Position numbers and translations under genes: made by a program
NCBI RefSeq assembly: GCF_001598295.1
Contig: NZ_BCYR01000017.1
Coordinates: 1 to 64,000, forward strand
Length of the DNA: 64,000 nucleotides
Source of the DNA: Klebsiella ornithinolytica NBRC 105727 = ATCC 31898
GTDB lineage: Bacteria; Pseudomonadota; Gammaproteobacteria; Enterobacterales; Enterobacteriaceae
Reading direction: 5' to 3'
The notes under the pieces: model-generated
Told to the model about the DNA's origin: nothing
Database searches by the model: none
What the model saw: only the letters and a program-made list of their open reading frames with translations
Shown here: positions 12,365-20,661 of the stretch, in pieces
Position numbering within the stretch: the stretch's first letter is position 1
Layout: every line of letters starts with the position of its first letter

Positions 12365-12913
12365 TTACGGTTTATCACTCGATGCAGGGGAGGAATCGGA
12401 AGCTGTCACGGCAACTTTTTCTTTGGCGACCGGGAGAGGGTCAGGCTGCGCAGCCGGCTGCTCTGACGCCACGCTCTCTTCTGCGGCTGGAGCGTGAACG
12501 GGCGCGCTGGCCTGATGTTCAGCCGTCGCCGGCGTAATGTCCTGGCGCTGCGCTTCACTGCCCTTCACTACCGGGTTATGAATCGTGTTCGCTTCGTCGC
12601 TCGCTTTCTCAGGATCGTGGGCGGTATAAGAACGTTTCATAGATTCAGCGGCTTCACGCAGCTCATCCATCGACGCTTTCAGCTCCGGCGTCAGGTTATC
12701 CAGGCTCGCCTTTTCCACTTTCTTCAGGCTTTCCTGGAACTCCTGCAGTTTTAGTTCCTGAGTGATCTCATTTTGTACGGTGGCCGCCAGCGATCGTAGC
12801 GTACGAATCCAGCTGGCCACCGTTTTTACCGCTACAGGCAATCGCTGTGGCCCCAGAACAATGAGGCCAATAACGAACACCAGCAGTAGTTCACTAAAAC
12901 CGATATCGAACAC
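12365..12913 (-). CDS. tatB: Sec-independent translocase subunit TatB
   Basis: Single-span partner of TatC in the signal-peptide receptor complex. 182 residues (E. coli 171). An N-terminal membrane helix ([21 protein letters not shown], with a conserved glutamate at residue 8) is followed by the [10 protein letters not shown] hinge, an amphipathic helix to about 100, and a long, poorly conserved Ala/Pro/Glu-rich tail that accounts for the extra length. It follows tatA by three bases. Confidence 0.97.
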   Translation of the reverse strand: MFDIGFSELLLVFVIGLIVLGPQRLPVAVKTVASWIRTLRSLAATVQNEITQELKLQEFQESLKKVEKASLDNLTPELKASMDELREAAESMKRSYTAHDPEKASDEANTIHNPVVKGSEAQRQDITPATAEHQASAPVHAPAAEESVASEQPAAQPDPLPVAKEKVAVTASDSSPASSDKP

Positions 12914-12916
12914 GAA

Positions 12917-13168
12917 TTACACCTGCTCTTTGTCGTGGCGTTTTGTCTCGTCTTTTTTCGCATCATCCGGCTTATCGGCGATCGATTTCGCCGTGAAATC
13001 TGCATCCGGAGCAGACTTTTCAGGTTTTTCATCATCGCTCATGGCCTTTTTAAAGCCTTTAATCGATGCACCCAAATCCGACCCCAGCGAGCTCAGCTTT
13101 TTCGTCCCGAAAAGCAGAACCACAATGACGACAACAATTAATAACTGCCAAATACTGATACCACCCAT
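12917..13168 (-). CDS. tatA: Sec-independent translocase subunit TatA
   Basis: Pore-forming or membrane-thinning component that assembles on the TatBC-substrate complex. 83 residues (E. coli 89). An N-terminal membrane helix from [20 protein letters not shown] is followed by the hinge GTKKL and the amphipathic helix [16 protein letters not shown]. The charged tail ends RHDKEQV as in E. coli, with a small internal deletion. First gene of tatABCD; a promoter-like TATAAT lies 40 bases upstream. Confidence 0.97.
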   Translation of the reverse strand: MGGISIWQLLIVVVIVVLLFGTKKLSSLGSDLGASIKGFKKAMSDDEKPEKSAPDADFTAKSIADKPDDAKKDETKRHDKEQV

Positions 13169-13207
13169 ACACGTTCCTCTATGACAGATGATGAATTATT
13201 AGGACGC

Positions 13208-13213
13208 ATTATA
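13208..13213 (-). promoter_or_regulatory. Probable -10 box of the tatABCD promoter
   Basis: On the tat strand the sequence reads GACGTGTATAATGCG, a perfect TATAAT, 40 bases before the tatA ATG and beyond the ubiB stop. No good -35 box is visible at 17 bases, so only the -10 is called. Confidence 0.5.
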
Positions 13214-13299
13214 CACGTCATCCCACAAGCCGCCTCTTTGTCAGGCCGCTCGTATGACTTCGCGCAACAACGAATGCGCGGTGATAAAGGCACTTCCCA

Positions 13300-14940
13300 T
13301 CAGTGCGTTTTCCGCCAGCCAATCAGCCAGGACACCGCGCCAGCGGCCATCAGCCAGCCTGGCATCATGCCCCATTCCGGGCGGTGGATAAATAACAGCG
13401 TACCACTCAGTAACAGAACCGCGCCTATACCAAACAGATAACGGGACTGCCCCTGACGAACATGTCGCACCTGGAAGTCGCGCACGATGGTATCCACGCT
13501 GGTCTGCAGCTGTTTGCTTTGCTGCAAAGTCTGGTACACCAGCTCAGGTATTTCCGGCATTCTTTCGATCCAGAACGGCGCTTTTTCTTTAAACGCACGC
13601 ACCAGCGCCGGAATGCCGACCTGATCTTTAATCCACGACTCAAGGAAAGGTTTCGCCGTTTTCCACAAGTCTAACTGAGGATAGAGCTGGCGGCCTACCC
13701 CTTCTACGTAAAGTAATGTCTTCTGCAGTAATACCAGCTGCGGCTGCACTTCCATATTGAAGCGCCGGGCGGTGTTAAACAGGTTCAGCAGCACATGACC
13801 AAACGAGATCTCAGCCAGCGGCTTCTCGAAGATCGGCTCGCAGACGGTGCGAATAGCAAACTCGAACTCTTCAACATTGGTATCCGCAGGAACCCAGCCT
13901 GAATCTACGTGCAGCTCGGCGACTTTACGATAATCGCGGTTGAAGAACGCAATGAAGTTTTCCGCCAGGTAGCGCTTATCTTCTTTGTTCAGCGACCCCA
14001 CGATACCGCAGTCGATCCCGATGTACTGGGGGTTCTCCGGATGGTCGTAGCTAACAAAAATATTGCCTGGATGCATGTCTGCGTGGAAGAAACTGTCGCG
14101 GAACACCTGGGTGAAAAAGACCTGCACGCCGCGTTCCGCCAGCAGCTTCATGTTCGTGCCCTGCGCTTCCAGCGCCTCCACGTCGGAAACCGGGATCCCG
14201 TAAATCCGCTCCATGACCATCATGTTTTCGCTACAGTAATCGGAGTAGACCTCCGGTACATATAGCATCGGGCTGTCTTCAAAGTTGCGCCGCAGCTGAA
14301 TGGCGTTCGCCGATTCACGCAGCAGGTTAAGTTCATCCAGCAGCGTTTTTTCGTATTCGCGAACCACTTCCTGCGGGCGCAGGCGGCGACCGTCGGGCAG
14401 TAAACGCGGCACCCAGCGCGCGAGACGATAGATAAGCTTCATGTCCGCTTTAATCACCGGCACGATATCCGGGCGGATCACTTTGATAACGACCTCTTTA
14501 CCGTTTTCTTTCAGCCGTGCGGTATGGACCTGCGCAATAGAGGCCGATGCCAGCGGTTCAATCGAGAAATCGTCAAACCAGGCCTCTACGGGAAGACCGC
14601 CCATCGCCTGTTCGATCTGCTGTTTTGCCAACCGGCCATCGAAGGGCGCTACGCGATCCTGCAGCAGCGCGAGCTGATCGGCGATTTGCGGCGGGAACAG
14701 ATCGCGGCGGGTGGAGAGCATCTGGCCGAACTTGATCCACACCGGCCCCAGCTCCTGCAGCGCAAGGCGCAGACGTTCGCCGAGAGGTTGGTTTTTATGA
14801 CGATTCGGCATCCAGAACAGCATCCGCCGCCCGATACGCAGCGGCAGCGTGATACGCATTTTGGGAATGAGCTCATCAAGCCCATAGCTCAAAAAGGTGC
14901 GGATAATAAGATACAGGCGCCGTAATTCTCCTGGCGTCAT
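13300..14940 (-). CDS. ubiB: Ubiquinone biosynthesis kinase-like protein UbiB
   Basis: Atypical ADCK/COQ8 kinase-like ATPase required for ubiquinone synthesis, probably extracting or chaperoning lipid intermediates. 546 residues as in E. coli. The KxGQ motif is in [11 protein letters not shown], followed by the Ala-rich [12 protein letters not shown], the catalytic-loop-like [10 protein letters not shown] and the metal-binding IDCGIVGSL. Two C-terminal membrane helices anchor it (about 500-540). The frame is open for 37 codons upstream, but the ATG at 14940 overlaps the ubiJ stop (ATGA) and matches the family start MTPGE. Confidence 0.97.
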   Translation of the reverse strand: MTPGELRRLYLIIRTFLSYGLDELIPKMRITLPLRIGRRMLFWMPNRHKNQPLGERLRLALQELGPVWIKFGQMLSTRRDLFPPQIADQLALLQDRVAPFDGRLAKQQIEQAMGGLPVEAWFDDFSIEPLASASIAQVHTARLKENGKEVVIKVIRPDIVPVIKADMKLIYRLARWVPRLLPDGRRLRPQEVVREYEKTLLDELNLLRESANAIQLRRNFEDSPMLYVPEVYSDYCSENMMVMERIYGIPVSDVEALEAQGTNMKLLAERGVQVFFTQVFRDSFFHADMHPGNIFVSYDHPENPQYIGIDCGIVGSLNKEDKRYLAENFIAFFNRDYRKVAELHVDSGWVPADTNVEEFEFAIRTVCEPIFEKPLAEISFGHVLLNLFNTARRFNMEVQPQLVLLQKTLLYVEGVGRQLYPQLDLWKTAKPFLESWIKDQVGIPALVRAFKEKAPFWIERMPEIPELVYQTLQQSKQLQTSVDTIVRDFQVRHVRQGQSRYLFGIGAVLLLSGTLLFIHRPEWGMMPGWLMAAGAVSWLIGWRKTH

Positions 14941-15542
14941 TTGCCCTCCAGCGTTTCCAGCCGTTTTTCCAGTGCGGAAAGCGCGCGTTCCACAGCCGCG
15001 GTCTCTTCGCCAAACCAGGCCATTTCCAGCGGCCCAGGCGCCATACGCCACTCTTCGGTCAGCGCTTCAGCGACATACCGCTGCTGACGCTGAGCGCCGT
15101 GCAGCAGAAAACGAGCTCCGGAGCGAAAGACCTTACTGACCCCTTCCGCAACGATATCGCCGGTGTAAGGCGCCAGCAGCTCAGCCGGATCGAATTCCGC
15201 CAGGTCACATAGCGCCACCGTGTTCTGCACCACCTGCAGGTCGCCCTGCACTTCCAGATCACCGCTGCGAATAAGCGCCGTGAGCTGTTGACGGTTGCGC
15301 AGCTGTGGCAGCACGCTGAGACGAGTAATGACGGTACAGTCGGCATCGCCTTCCCAGGTCCCCAGCACATCCACCTGACGCTCGCTGAAGACCAGCACAA
15401 CCGGCGTCGACAGCTCCTTCAGCTCAACGCGCAGCACCTTCCCCAGCAGACGCTGGCGAGCAGGTTTTAACGCTTTGTCGCGCCAGAGAAAGGTATTGAG
15501 GGCGGTTTCAATGCCAGCGGTAACCAGTGGTTTGAAAGGCAT
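14937..15542 (-). CDS. ubiJ: Ubiquinone biosynthesis accessory factor UbiJ
   Basis: SCP2-fold lipid-binding accessory protein of the soluble Ubi complex, with UbiK. 201 residues as in E. coli. The SCP2 domain is N-terminal (about 15-115, SERQVDVLG) and a coiled coil ends the protein ([18 protein letters not shown]). The start follows GGAGGG at five bases. It overlaps ubiB by ATGA and lies 13 bases beyond the ubiE stop. In E. coli the small RNA EsrE maps inside the 3-prime half of this gene; I cannot tell from sequence whether it is made here. Confidence 0.96.
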   Translation of the reverse strand: MPFKPLVTAGIETALNTFLWRDKALKPARQRLLGKVLRVELKELSTPVVLVFSERQVDVLGTWEGDADCTVITRLSVLPQLRNRQQLTALIRSGDLEVQGDLQVVQNTVALCDLAEFDPAELLAPYTGDIVAEGVSKVFRSGARFLLHGAQRQQRYVAEALTEEWRMAPGPLEMAWFGEETAAVERALSALEKRLETLEGK

Positions 15543-15555
15543 GCGATCCCTCCTG

Positions 15556-16311
15556 TCAGAACTTATAACCGCGGTGCAACGCAACGATACCAGCCGTCAG
15601 GTTGTAGTAGTCGACGTTTTCGAAACCGGCGTCCTGCATCATGGCTTTCAGGGTGTCCTGATTCGGGTGCATACGAATAGATTCCGCCAGGTAGCGATAG
15701 CTTTCACCGTCTTTGGCAACCAGTTCCCCTACGCGCGGCAGCACGTGGAAGGAGTAGGCATCATAGGCTTTGCTGAGCGGCTCAATAATCGGTTTCGAGA
15801 ACTCGAGCACCAGCAGACGACCGCCCGGCTTCAGGACGCGATACATTGAACGCAGCGCCTTTTCTTTATCGGTGACGTTACGCAGGCCAAATGAAATCGT
15901 GATGCAGTCAAAAGTGTTGTCGGCAAACGGCAGCGCTTCTGCGTTAGCCTGAACGTATTCAACGTTGCCGACGATGCCGATGTTGCGCAGCTTTTCGCGC
16001 CCCATTTTCAGCATAGAGTCGTTGATATCTGCCAGCATGACGCGCCCCGTTTCACCCACCAGGCGAGAGAACTTCGCCGTCAGGTCGCCGGTACCGCCGG
16101 CCAGGTCCAGAACGGTCTGTCCACGGCGTACGCCGCTGCAATCGATGGTGAAACGCTTCCACAAACGATGAATACCGAACGACATCAGATCATTCATAAC
16201 ATCATATTTTGCGGCCACAGAATGGAATACATGTGCCACCATGTCCGCCTTCTGCTCTTTGGCTACCGTCTGAAAACCAAAGTGCGTCGTTTCTTGTGAA
16301 TCCTCAACCAT
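15556..16311 (-). CDS. ubiE: Ubiquinone/menaquinone C-methyltransferase UbiE
   Basis: SAM-dependent C-methyltransferase acting on 2-octaprenyl-6-methoxy-1,4-benzoquinol and on demethylmenaquinol. 251 residues as in E. coli. The SAM motif I is [15 protein letters not shown]; the family segments [18 protein letters not shown] and [26 protein letters not shown] are present. It is the first gene of the ubiE-ubiJ-ubiB run, 66 bases after the rmuC stop. Confidence 0.98.
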   Translation of the reverse strand: MVEDSQETTHFGFQTVAKEQKADMVAHVFHSVAAKYDVMNDLMSFGIHRLWKRFTIDCSGVRRGQTVLDLAGGTGDLTAKFSRLVGETGRVMLADINDSMLKMGREKLRNIGIVGNVEYVQANAEALPFADNTFDCITISFGLRNVTDKEKALRSMYRVLKPGGRLLVLEFSKPIIEPLSKAYDAYSFHVLPRVGELVAKDGESYRYLAESIRMHPNQDTLKAMMQDAGFENVDYYNLTAGIVALHRGYKF

Positions 16312-16377
16312 CTCAATGCCTGCTTATCAAGAAAATGTTCGCCGAGTGTAACAGATTCAGCGCATTTCCCATACGGT

Positions 16378-17826
16378 TCAACGCGGCATAGAGGACTCGC
16401 CGGACATCGTCTCATCGGCCGGATCGGAGGTAAATTCGTTATCTTCAAGCGCTTTTTCGTCTTCTTCAGAACGATATTCGTCATCCTGAGCCGTTGCCTG
16501 ATCGACTAAATCAGGATTAATCCCGCGCTTCACTTCAACGCCAAGACCGCGGAACGCTTCTGCCTGCACCAGCAGATTTCCGCGCCCGGAAGCAAGCTTT
16601 TTCATCGCCTGGCGATAGTTATCCTGGGCTTTATCCAGGCTCTGCCCGATGGCGGACATATCATCAACGAACAGTCGCATTTTGTCGTACAGACGACCTG
16701 CGCGCTCAGCGATTTTCTGCGCATTGCGGCTTTGATGTTCATAACGCCAGAGATTGGCAATCGTCCGCAGCGCCACCAGCAGCGTCGTCGGACTGACCAG
16801 CATAATGTTGTTCTTCAGCGCTTCGCTGATAAGTTCAGGCTGGCGGTCGATAGCCAGCAGGAAAGCCGGCTCCACGGGAATAAACATCAGCACATAGTCG
16901 AGCGAGCGCAGGCCCGGCAGCTGTTGATAATCTTTACGTCCGAGCAGGCGAATATGGTTACGCACCGAGGCGATATGCTCCTGCAGCGCCGCCTCGCGGG
17001 TGTAGTCATCTTCGGCATTGAAATAGCGTTCGTAGGCCACCAGCGTCATTTTGGCATCAATGACCACGTCTTTCCCCTGCGGCAGGCGAACGATGACATC
17101 GGGCTGCATGCGCGAACGACCTTCTGTTTCGATGCTGACCTGGGTCTGGTATTCATACCCTTCGCGTAGCCCGGAAGCTTCCAGCACGCGGGTTAGCACC
17201 ACCTCTCCCCAGTTACCCTGCGTTTTGTTATCCCCTTTCAACGCCCGGGTCAGGTTCAACGCCTCCTGCGCCATCTGCGCGTTCAGCTGCTGCAGATTGC
17301 GGATCTCATGGGCCAGCGTATGCCGCTCACGCGCCTCCTGGCCAAAACTGTCCTGCACCTGGCGGCGGAAACCGTCCAGCTGTTCACGCAGCGGCGTCAG
17401 CAGGCCATGTAAACTCTGCCGGTTCTGCTCATCGACGCGCCGGTTGCTGTGTTCGAAAATGCGGTTTGCCAGGTTTTCAAACTGCTCGCTCAGACGCTGT
17501 TCGCTGTTCACCATCTGGCGGATTTTATCCTCGGCGTGGATCCGGGTAGATTCAAGGCGGGTGGTGACTTCGCGGAGATCGGCCTCCAGAGAGCTATTGA
17601 TATCACGCAGGCTGCGCAGTTCGTTATTCAGCAACTCACATTCATCGCGCCAGTGGGCCTCCTGCACCAGCTGCTGGCGCGCGGCGCTGAGCTCGATATC
17701 CAGTTCACGGCGCTCCTCGATAAGGTCGGCGCGAATTTGGTCAGCTTTGGCTTTGGTCGCCAGCCACCCTGCGACCAGCCCTACGGCCAGCGCCACGATG
17801 GCACTTATCACAATCGAGATATCCAC
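16378..17826 (-). CDS. rmuC: DNA recombination protein RmuC
   Basis: Limits inversion of short inverted repeats. Predicted nuclease of the RmuC family anchored by one N-terminal membrane helix (about 5-25). A long coiled coil (about 30-180, with QMVNSEQRLSEQFENLANR) precedes the RmuC domain (about 200-430), which contains the PD-(D/E)XK-like core MQPDVIVRLPQGKDVVIDAKM. 482 residues (E. coli 475), the difference lying in the acidic C-terminal tail. The udp terminator lies in the 139-base gap between udp and this gene. Confidence 0.95.
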   Translation of the reverse strand: MDISIVISAIVALAVGLVAGWLATKAKADQIRADLIEERRELDIELSAARQQLVQEAHWRDECELLNNELRSLRDINSSLEADLREVTTRLESTRIHAEDKIRQMVNSEQRLSEQFENLANRIFEHSNRRVDEQNRQSLHGLLTPLREQLDGFRRQVQDSFGQEARERHTLAHEIRNLQQLNAQMAQEALNLTRALKGDNKTQGNWGEVVLTRVLEASGLREGYEYQTQVSIETEGRSRMQPDVIVRLPQGKDVVIDAKMTLVAYERYFNAEDDYTREAALQEHIASVRNHIRLLGRKDYQQLPGLRSLDYVLMFIPVEPAFLLAIDRQPELISEALKNNIMLVSPTTLLVALRTIANLWRYEHQSRNAQKIAERAGRLYDKMRLFVDDMSAIGQSLDKAQDNYRQAMKKLASGRGNLLVQAEAFRGLGVEVKRGINPDLVDQATAQDDEYRSEEDEKALEDNEFTSDPADETMSGESSMPR

Positions 17827-17918
17827 AACGCCCCCTGCGGCAACAACTTACGGCACAAAAATAGAATTGTGCTGTACAAACGTCCAGTTTAAAAGAGATT
17901 TCCTGCGAGGCGCAGCGC

Positions 17919-17945
17919 AAAAAAGAAAGGCCGGAAGATCCGGCC
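17919..17945 (-). terminator. Rho-independent terminator after udp
   Basis: On the udp strand: GGCCGGA-TCT-TCCGGCC then TTTCTTTTTT. A seven-pair stem with a T-rich tail, 20 bases after the udp stop. Confidence 0.9.
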
Positions 17946-17965
17946 CTGGGTGGAGAGGCGAGGAA

Positions 17966-18727
17966 TTACAGCAGACGGCGAGCCGCTTCGACGACGATTT
18001 TTACCGCGTGGCTTTCGGTTTGCTTCATGGTTTCCGCGTTCGGAATTTCCTGCTGGGTACGGTTGACGATAACCCCGGCAACCATCCCGGCACGCAGCCC
18101 CTGGCTGGCACACATGGTCAGCAGAGTCGCAGACTCCATCTCGTAGTTCATGACCCCCATTGACTGCCACTCTTCCATAGAACCTTTAAAACGGCTGACC
18201 ACGCGACCGGAGAAGGTGTCGTAGCGCTCCTGGCCCGGGTAGAAGGTGTCAGATGATGCGGTCACGCCGATATGGGTGGTCGCGCCGATCGATTTGGCCG
18301 CTTCAACCAGCGCAGTGGTGCAGGCAAAGTCAGCCACGGCCGGGTATTCCATCGGCGCAAAATGCAGACTCGCGCCATCAAGACGTACGGATGCGGTGGT
18401 AACCAGCACGTCACCGACGTTAATGTGTGGCTGGATAGCGCCGGTGGTGCCGATACGCAGGAAGGTACGAATCCCCAGCTGCGCCAGTTCTTCAACGGCG
18501 ATGGACGTTGACGGGCCGCCGATACCGGTAGAGCAGACAATGACCGACTTGCCATCCAGTTCGGCACGCCAGGAGGTAAATTCGCGGTGAGATGCCAGCT
18601 TGACCGGCTTATCCATCAGCGCGGCGATCTTTTCCACACGCTCCGGATCGCCAGGGACGATAGCCAGCGTAGCCCCTTGTAAATCGTTTTTGGTGAGGCC
18701 GAGATGAAAAACATCAGACTTAGACAT
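17966..18727 (-). CDS. udp: Uridine phosphorylase Udp
   Basis: Cleaves uridine (and deoxyuridine) with phosphate to uracil and (deoxy)ribose-1-phosphate in pyrimidine salvage. 253 residues as in E. coli. Nucleoside phosphorylase signatures are present: the phosphate site around [35 protein letters not shown], and the ribose-binding [11 protein letters not shown]. The ATG at 18727 follows GAGGAG and gives [10 protein letters not shown]; a short upstream extension is not family-like. Two CRP sites and a CytR-like palindrome precede it. Confidence 0.98.
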   Translation of the reverse strand: MSKSDVFHLGLTKNDLQGATLAIVPGDPERVEKIAALMDKPVKLASHREFTSWRAELDGKSVIVCSTGIGGPSTSIAVEELAQLGIRTFLRIGTTGAIQPHINVGDVLVTTASVRLDGASLHFAPMEYPAVADFACTTALVEAAKSIGATTHIGVTASSDTFYPGQERYDTFSGRVVSRFKGSMEEWQSMGVMNYEMESATLLTMCASQGLRAGMVAGVIVNRTQQEIPNAETMKQTESHAVKIVVEAARRLL

Positions 18728-18772
18728 AAAAAACTCCTCTGTGGGTCGAATTATCAGCAGAAGCAAAACGGT

Positions 18773-18778
18773 ACTTTA
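18773..18778 (-). promoter_or_regulatory. -10 box of udp
   Basis: TAAAGT on the udp strand places transcription start near 18766, exactly 41.5 bases from the centre of the nearer CRP site, the class II geometry expected for udp. Confidence 0.7.
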
Positions 18779-18799
18779 CAGAAGCTACCCGCTTAGTTT

Positions 18800-18815
18800 T
18801 GTGACAAAAATCACC
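18800..18815. promoter_or_regulatory. Promoter-proximal CRP site of udp
   Basis: TGTGA-CAAAAA-TCACC matches the CRP consensus TGTGAN6TCACA at nine of ten positions. Its centre lies 52 bases from the distal CRP site, as in CytR-regulated promoters. Confidence 0.88.
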
Positions 18816-18822
18816 ATGAACA

Positions 18823-18842
18823 AAAATCATTGCAATGATTTT
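18823..18842. promoter_or_regulatory. CytR-region palindrome between the udp CRP sites
   Basis: AAAATCATTGCAATGATTTT is a perfect 20-base palindrome centred between two CRP sites. CytR binds between tandem CRP dimers and recognises TTGCA-containing octamers, so this is the probable CytR operator. Confidence 0.7.
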
Positions 18843-18851
18843 CCATCAAAA

Positions 18852-18867
18852 AGTGATAAACATCACA
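18852..18867. promoter_or_regulatory. Promoter-distal CRP site of udp
   Basis: AGTGA-TAAACA-TCACA, nine of ten consensus positions, centred at about -93.5 relative to the predicted udp start. It may also affect the divergent dlhH promoter. Confidence 0.85.
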
Positions 18868-18928
18868 TTAACAAGTTATATTCATCGTGTCTGAACAAAA
18901 GATAGCCTGTTTCAGGCACTGTGCTTTG

Positions 18929-18956
18929 TTAACGTCCGGTCGATAGCGTCTATAGT
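18929..18956 (+). promoter_or_regulatory. Probable promoter of dlhH
   Basis: TTAACG, a 16-base spacer and TATAGT. The -10 ends 37 bases before the dlhH ATG. Sequence match only. Confidence 0.55.
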
Positions 18957-18993
18957 TATCGATGCGCTAATAAATAAGGGTACGGAGAATACC

Positions 18994-19806
18994 ATGACCA
19001 CAACCAAGCAACCTGGCTTTGCGCCTGCAGCCACGCCGCACGCTTCTACCGCCGTTCATACCTCGGAGGAGAGCATTATCACAGGCGAAACGTCGATCCC
19101 CACTCAGGGAGAGAACATGCCGGCCTATCATGCTCGTCCGAAGAACGCCGATGGCCTGCTGCCGGTCGTTATCGTTGTTCAGGAAATTTTCGGCGTCCAT
19201 GAACATATCCGCGACATTTGCCGCCGTCTGGCGCAGGAGGGATATCTGGCTATCGCGCCAGAGCTCTACTTCCGCCAGGGCGATCCGAATGACTATACCG
19301 ATATCCCCACCCTGTTCCAGGAGCTGGTCAGCAAAGTGCCGGATGCGCAGGTGCTGGCCGACCTCGACCATGTCGCCAGCTGGGCCGCACGCCACGGAGG
19401 CGATGCTCATCGTCTGCTGATCACCGGCTTCTGCTGGGGTGGACGCATTACCTGGCTTTATGCCGCCCATAACCCGCAGCTAAAAGCCGCCGTCGCCTGG
19501 TACGGAAAGCTGGTCGGGCAGAAAACCCTGAACTCAGCGAAATATCCGGTGGATATCGCCGTTGATCTCAACGCGCCGGTGCTGGGGTTGTACGGTGGCA
19601 AAGACGCCAGCATTCCACAGGATACGGTGGAAACCATGCGTCACGCGCTTCGCGCGGCCAACGCCAAAGCGGAGATCATCGTCTACCCGGAAGCCGATCA
19701 CGCCTTTAACGCCGATTATCGCGCCAGCTATCATGAAGAATCGGCCAAAGACGGCTGGCAGCGTATGCTGGCATGGTTTGCGCAGTATGGCGGGAAGCGC
19801 GCGTAA
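18994..19806 (+). CDS. dlhH: Dienelactone hydrolase family protein DlhH (YsgA)
   Basis: Cytoplasmic alpha/beta hydrolase of the dienelactone hydrolase family; the natural substrate in enterobacteria is not established. 270 residues (E. coli 271). The catalytic triad is visible as C147 in ITGFCWGGR, D204 in YGGKDASIPQ and H236 in PEADHAFNADY. SD GGAG precedes the ATG. It is divergent from udp and converges with the solute-binding-like gene, four bases between their stops. Confidence 0.95.
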   Translation: MTTTKQPGFAPAATPHASTAVHTSEESIITGETSIPTQGENMPAYHARPKNADGLLPVVIVVQEIFGVHEHIRDICRRLAQEGYLAIAPELYFRQGDPNDYTDIPTLFQELVSKVPDAQVLADLDHVASWAARHGGDAHRLLITGFCWGGRITWLYAAHNPQLKAAVAWYGKLVGQKTLNSAKYPVDIAVDLNAPVLGLYGGKDASIPQDTVETMRHALRAANAKAEIIVYPEADHAFNADYRASYHEESAKDGWQRMLAWFAQYGGKRA

Positions 19807-19810
19807 GCCG

Positions 19811-20500
19811 CTATCGGTTGCCGATATGGCGGTTAATCATATCGGCGATCGTTCCGTCACTCTTCCATGCCGCCAGACAACCACAGACAAATTCATAGTG
19901 CTGTAGCCGGTTTCGGGGAACGCAAATCGCTTGCTGTATCTGGCTGAAACTATCAGGCAGGAGGCGATACTGGGGATGTTCCCGCGCCACGCTGGCAAGC
20001 GGCTGACGGATCCCGGCAACCATCTCCCCTTCCCCGGCGATAAACGCGCGGATCGCCTCCTGGGAGGTAGCGTACTGCTGCATCGCCGCATGGCGTAGCG
20101 TTCGAATCAGATACAGTTCATAGGCCGCCCCTCTCCCGACGTTAATCGTTACTCCCGGGCGATCCATCGCTTGTACGGAGTGAATATCGCTGTCGTTTCT
20201 GACCAGCACTGAACTTTCAATCGTGACATACGGCGGGGTGAAGCACAGTTTGTCTTCACGAGCGGGATCAATCGCCAGGAAAGCAATATCCCACTGGTCC
20301 AGCAAAGCTACATCAACCACTTTCCCGGCCGTCGGCCAGGTCACAAATCGCGCCTCGCAACCGCATTCAGCGGCCAGTTTTTTGGCTAACTCGGCGGTGA
20401 TGCCACCCGGGGTATTATCCGGCAATAACGTGGCGAGAACCGGGTTCCCCAGATTAATAGCAAAACATAAGGACCGCTGCGGATCGTCGAGCCTGGTCAT
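19811..20500 (-). CDS. Solute-binding protein family 3 domain protein, no signal peptide
   Basis: 229 residues with the periplasmic amino-acid-binding fold (SBP_bac_3): GGITAELAKKLA (about 32-43), DQWDIAFLAIDPARED (about 68-83), FTPPYVTIESSVLVR (about 87-101) and a C-terminal AAWKSDGTIADMINRH. No hydrophobic signal sequence or lipobox precedes the domain; it begins MTRLDDPQRSLCFAINLG. The ATG at 20500 is supported by GGGGGAG four to five bases upstream; the frame is open further but that stretch has no family likeness. No permease or ATPase gene is adjacent. It lies downstream of the metE terminator on the same strand. It may be a cytoplasmic amino acid sensor or a degenerate binding protein; the ligand is unknown. 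No E. coli K-12 counterpart at this locus. Confidence 0.85.
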   Translation of the reverse strand: MTRLDDPQRSLCFAINLGNPVLATLLPDNTPGGITAELAKKLAAECGCEARFVTWPTAGKVVDVALLDQWDIAFLAIDPAREDKLCFTPPYVTIESSVLVRNDSDIHSVQAMDRPGVTINVGRGAAYELYLIRTLRHAAMQQYATSQEAIRAFIAGEGEMVAGIRQPLASVAREHPQYRLLPDSFSQIQQAICVPRNRLQHYEFVCGCLAAWKSDGTIADMINRHIGNR

Positions 20501-20604
20501 CATTCTCCCCCGGAAATGTCTGTGCTTGCTCAGTGCAGCTAAGCGTAGCCCAGCCGCAGGCACTCCGCAGGTTAGACGGGACATTTGCCAGCACGAAAGA
20601 GAAA

Positions 20605-20641
20605 AGAAAAAGAGAAAAGAAGAGGAGGCCTGGGCCTCCTC
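20605..20641 (-). terminator. Rho-independent terminator of metE
   Basis: On the metE strand: AGGAGGCC-CA-GGCCTCCT, extended by one more pair, then CTTCTTTTCTCTTTTTC. Located 20 bases past the metE stop. The tail is T-rich but interrupted by C. Confidence 0.8.
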
Positions 20642-20661
20642 CGGGACGAGGGTTAACGGAG

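Noticed and set aside
17051-18163. A 370-codon plus-strand ORF over rmuC and udp
   Set aside because: Ser/Arg-rich shadow frame crossing the udp terminator and two complete genes on the other strand.
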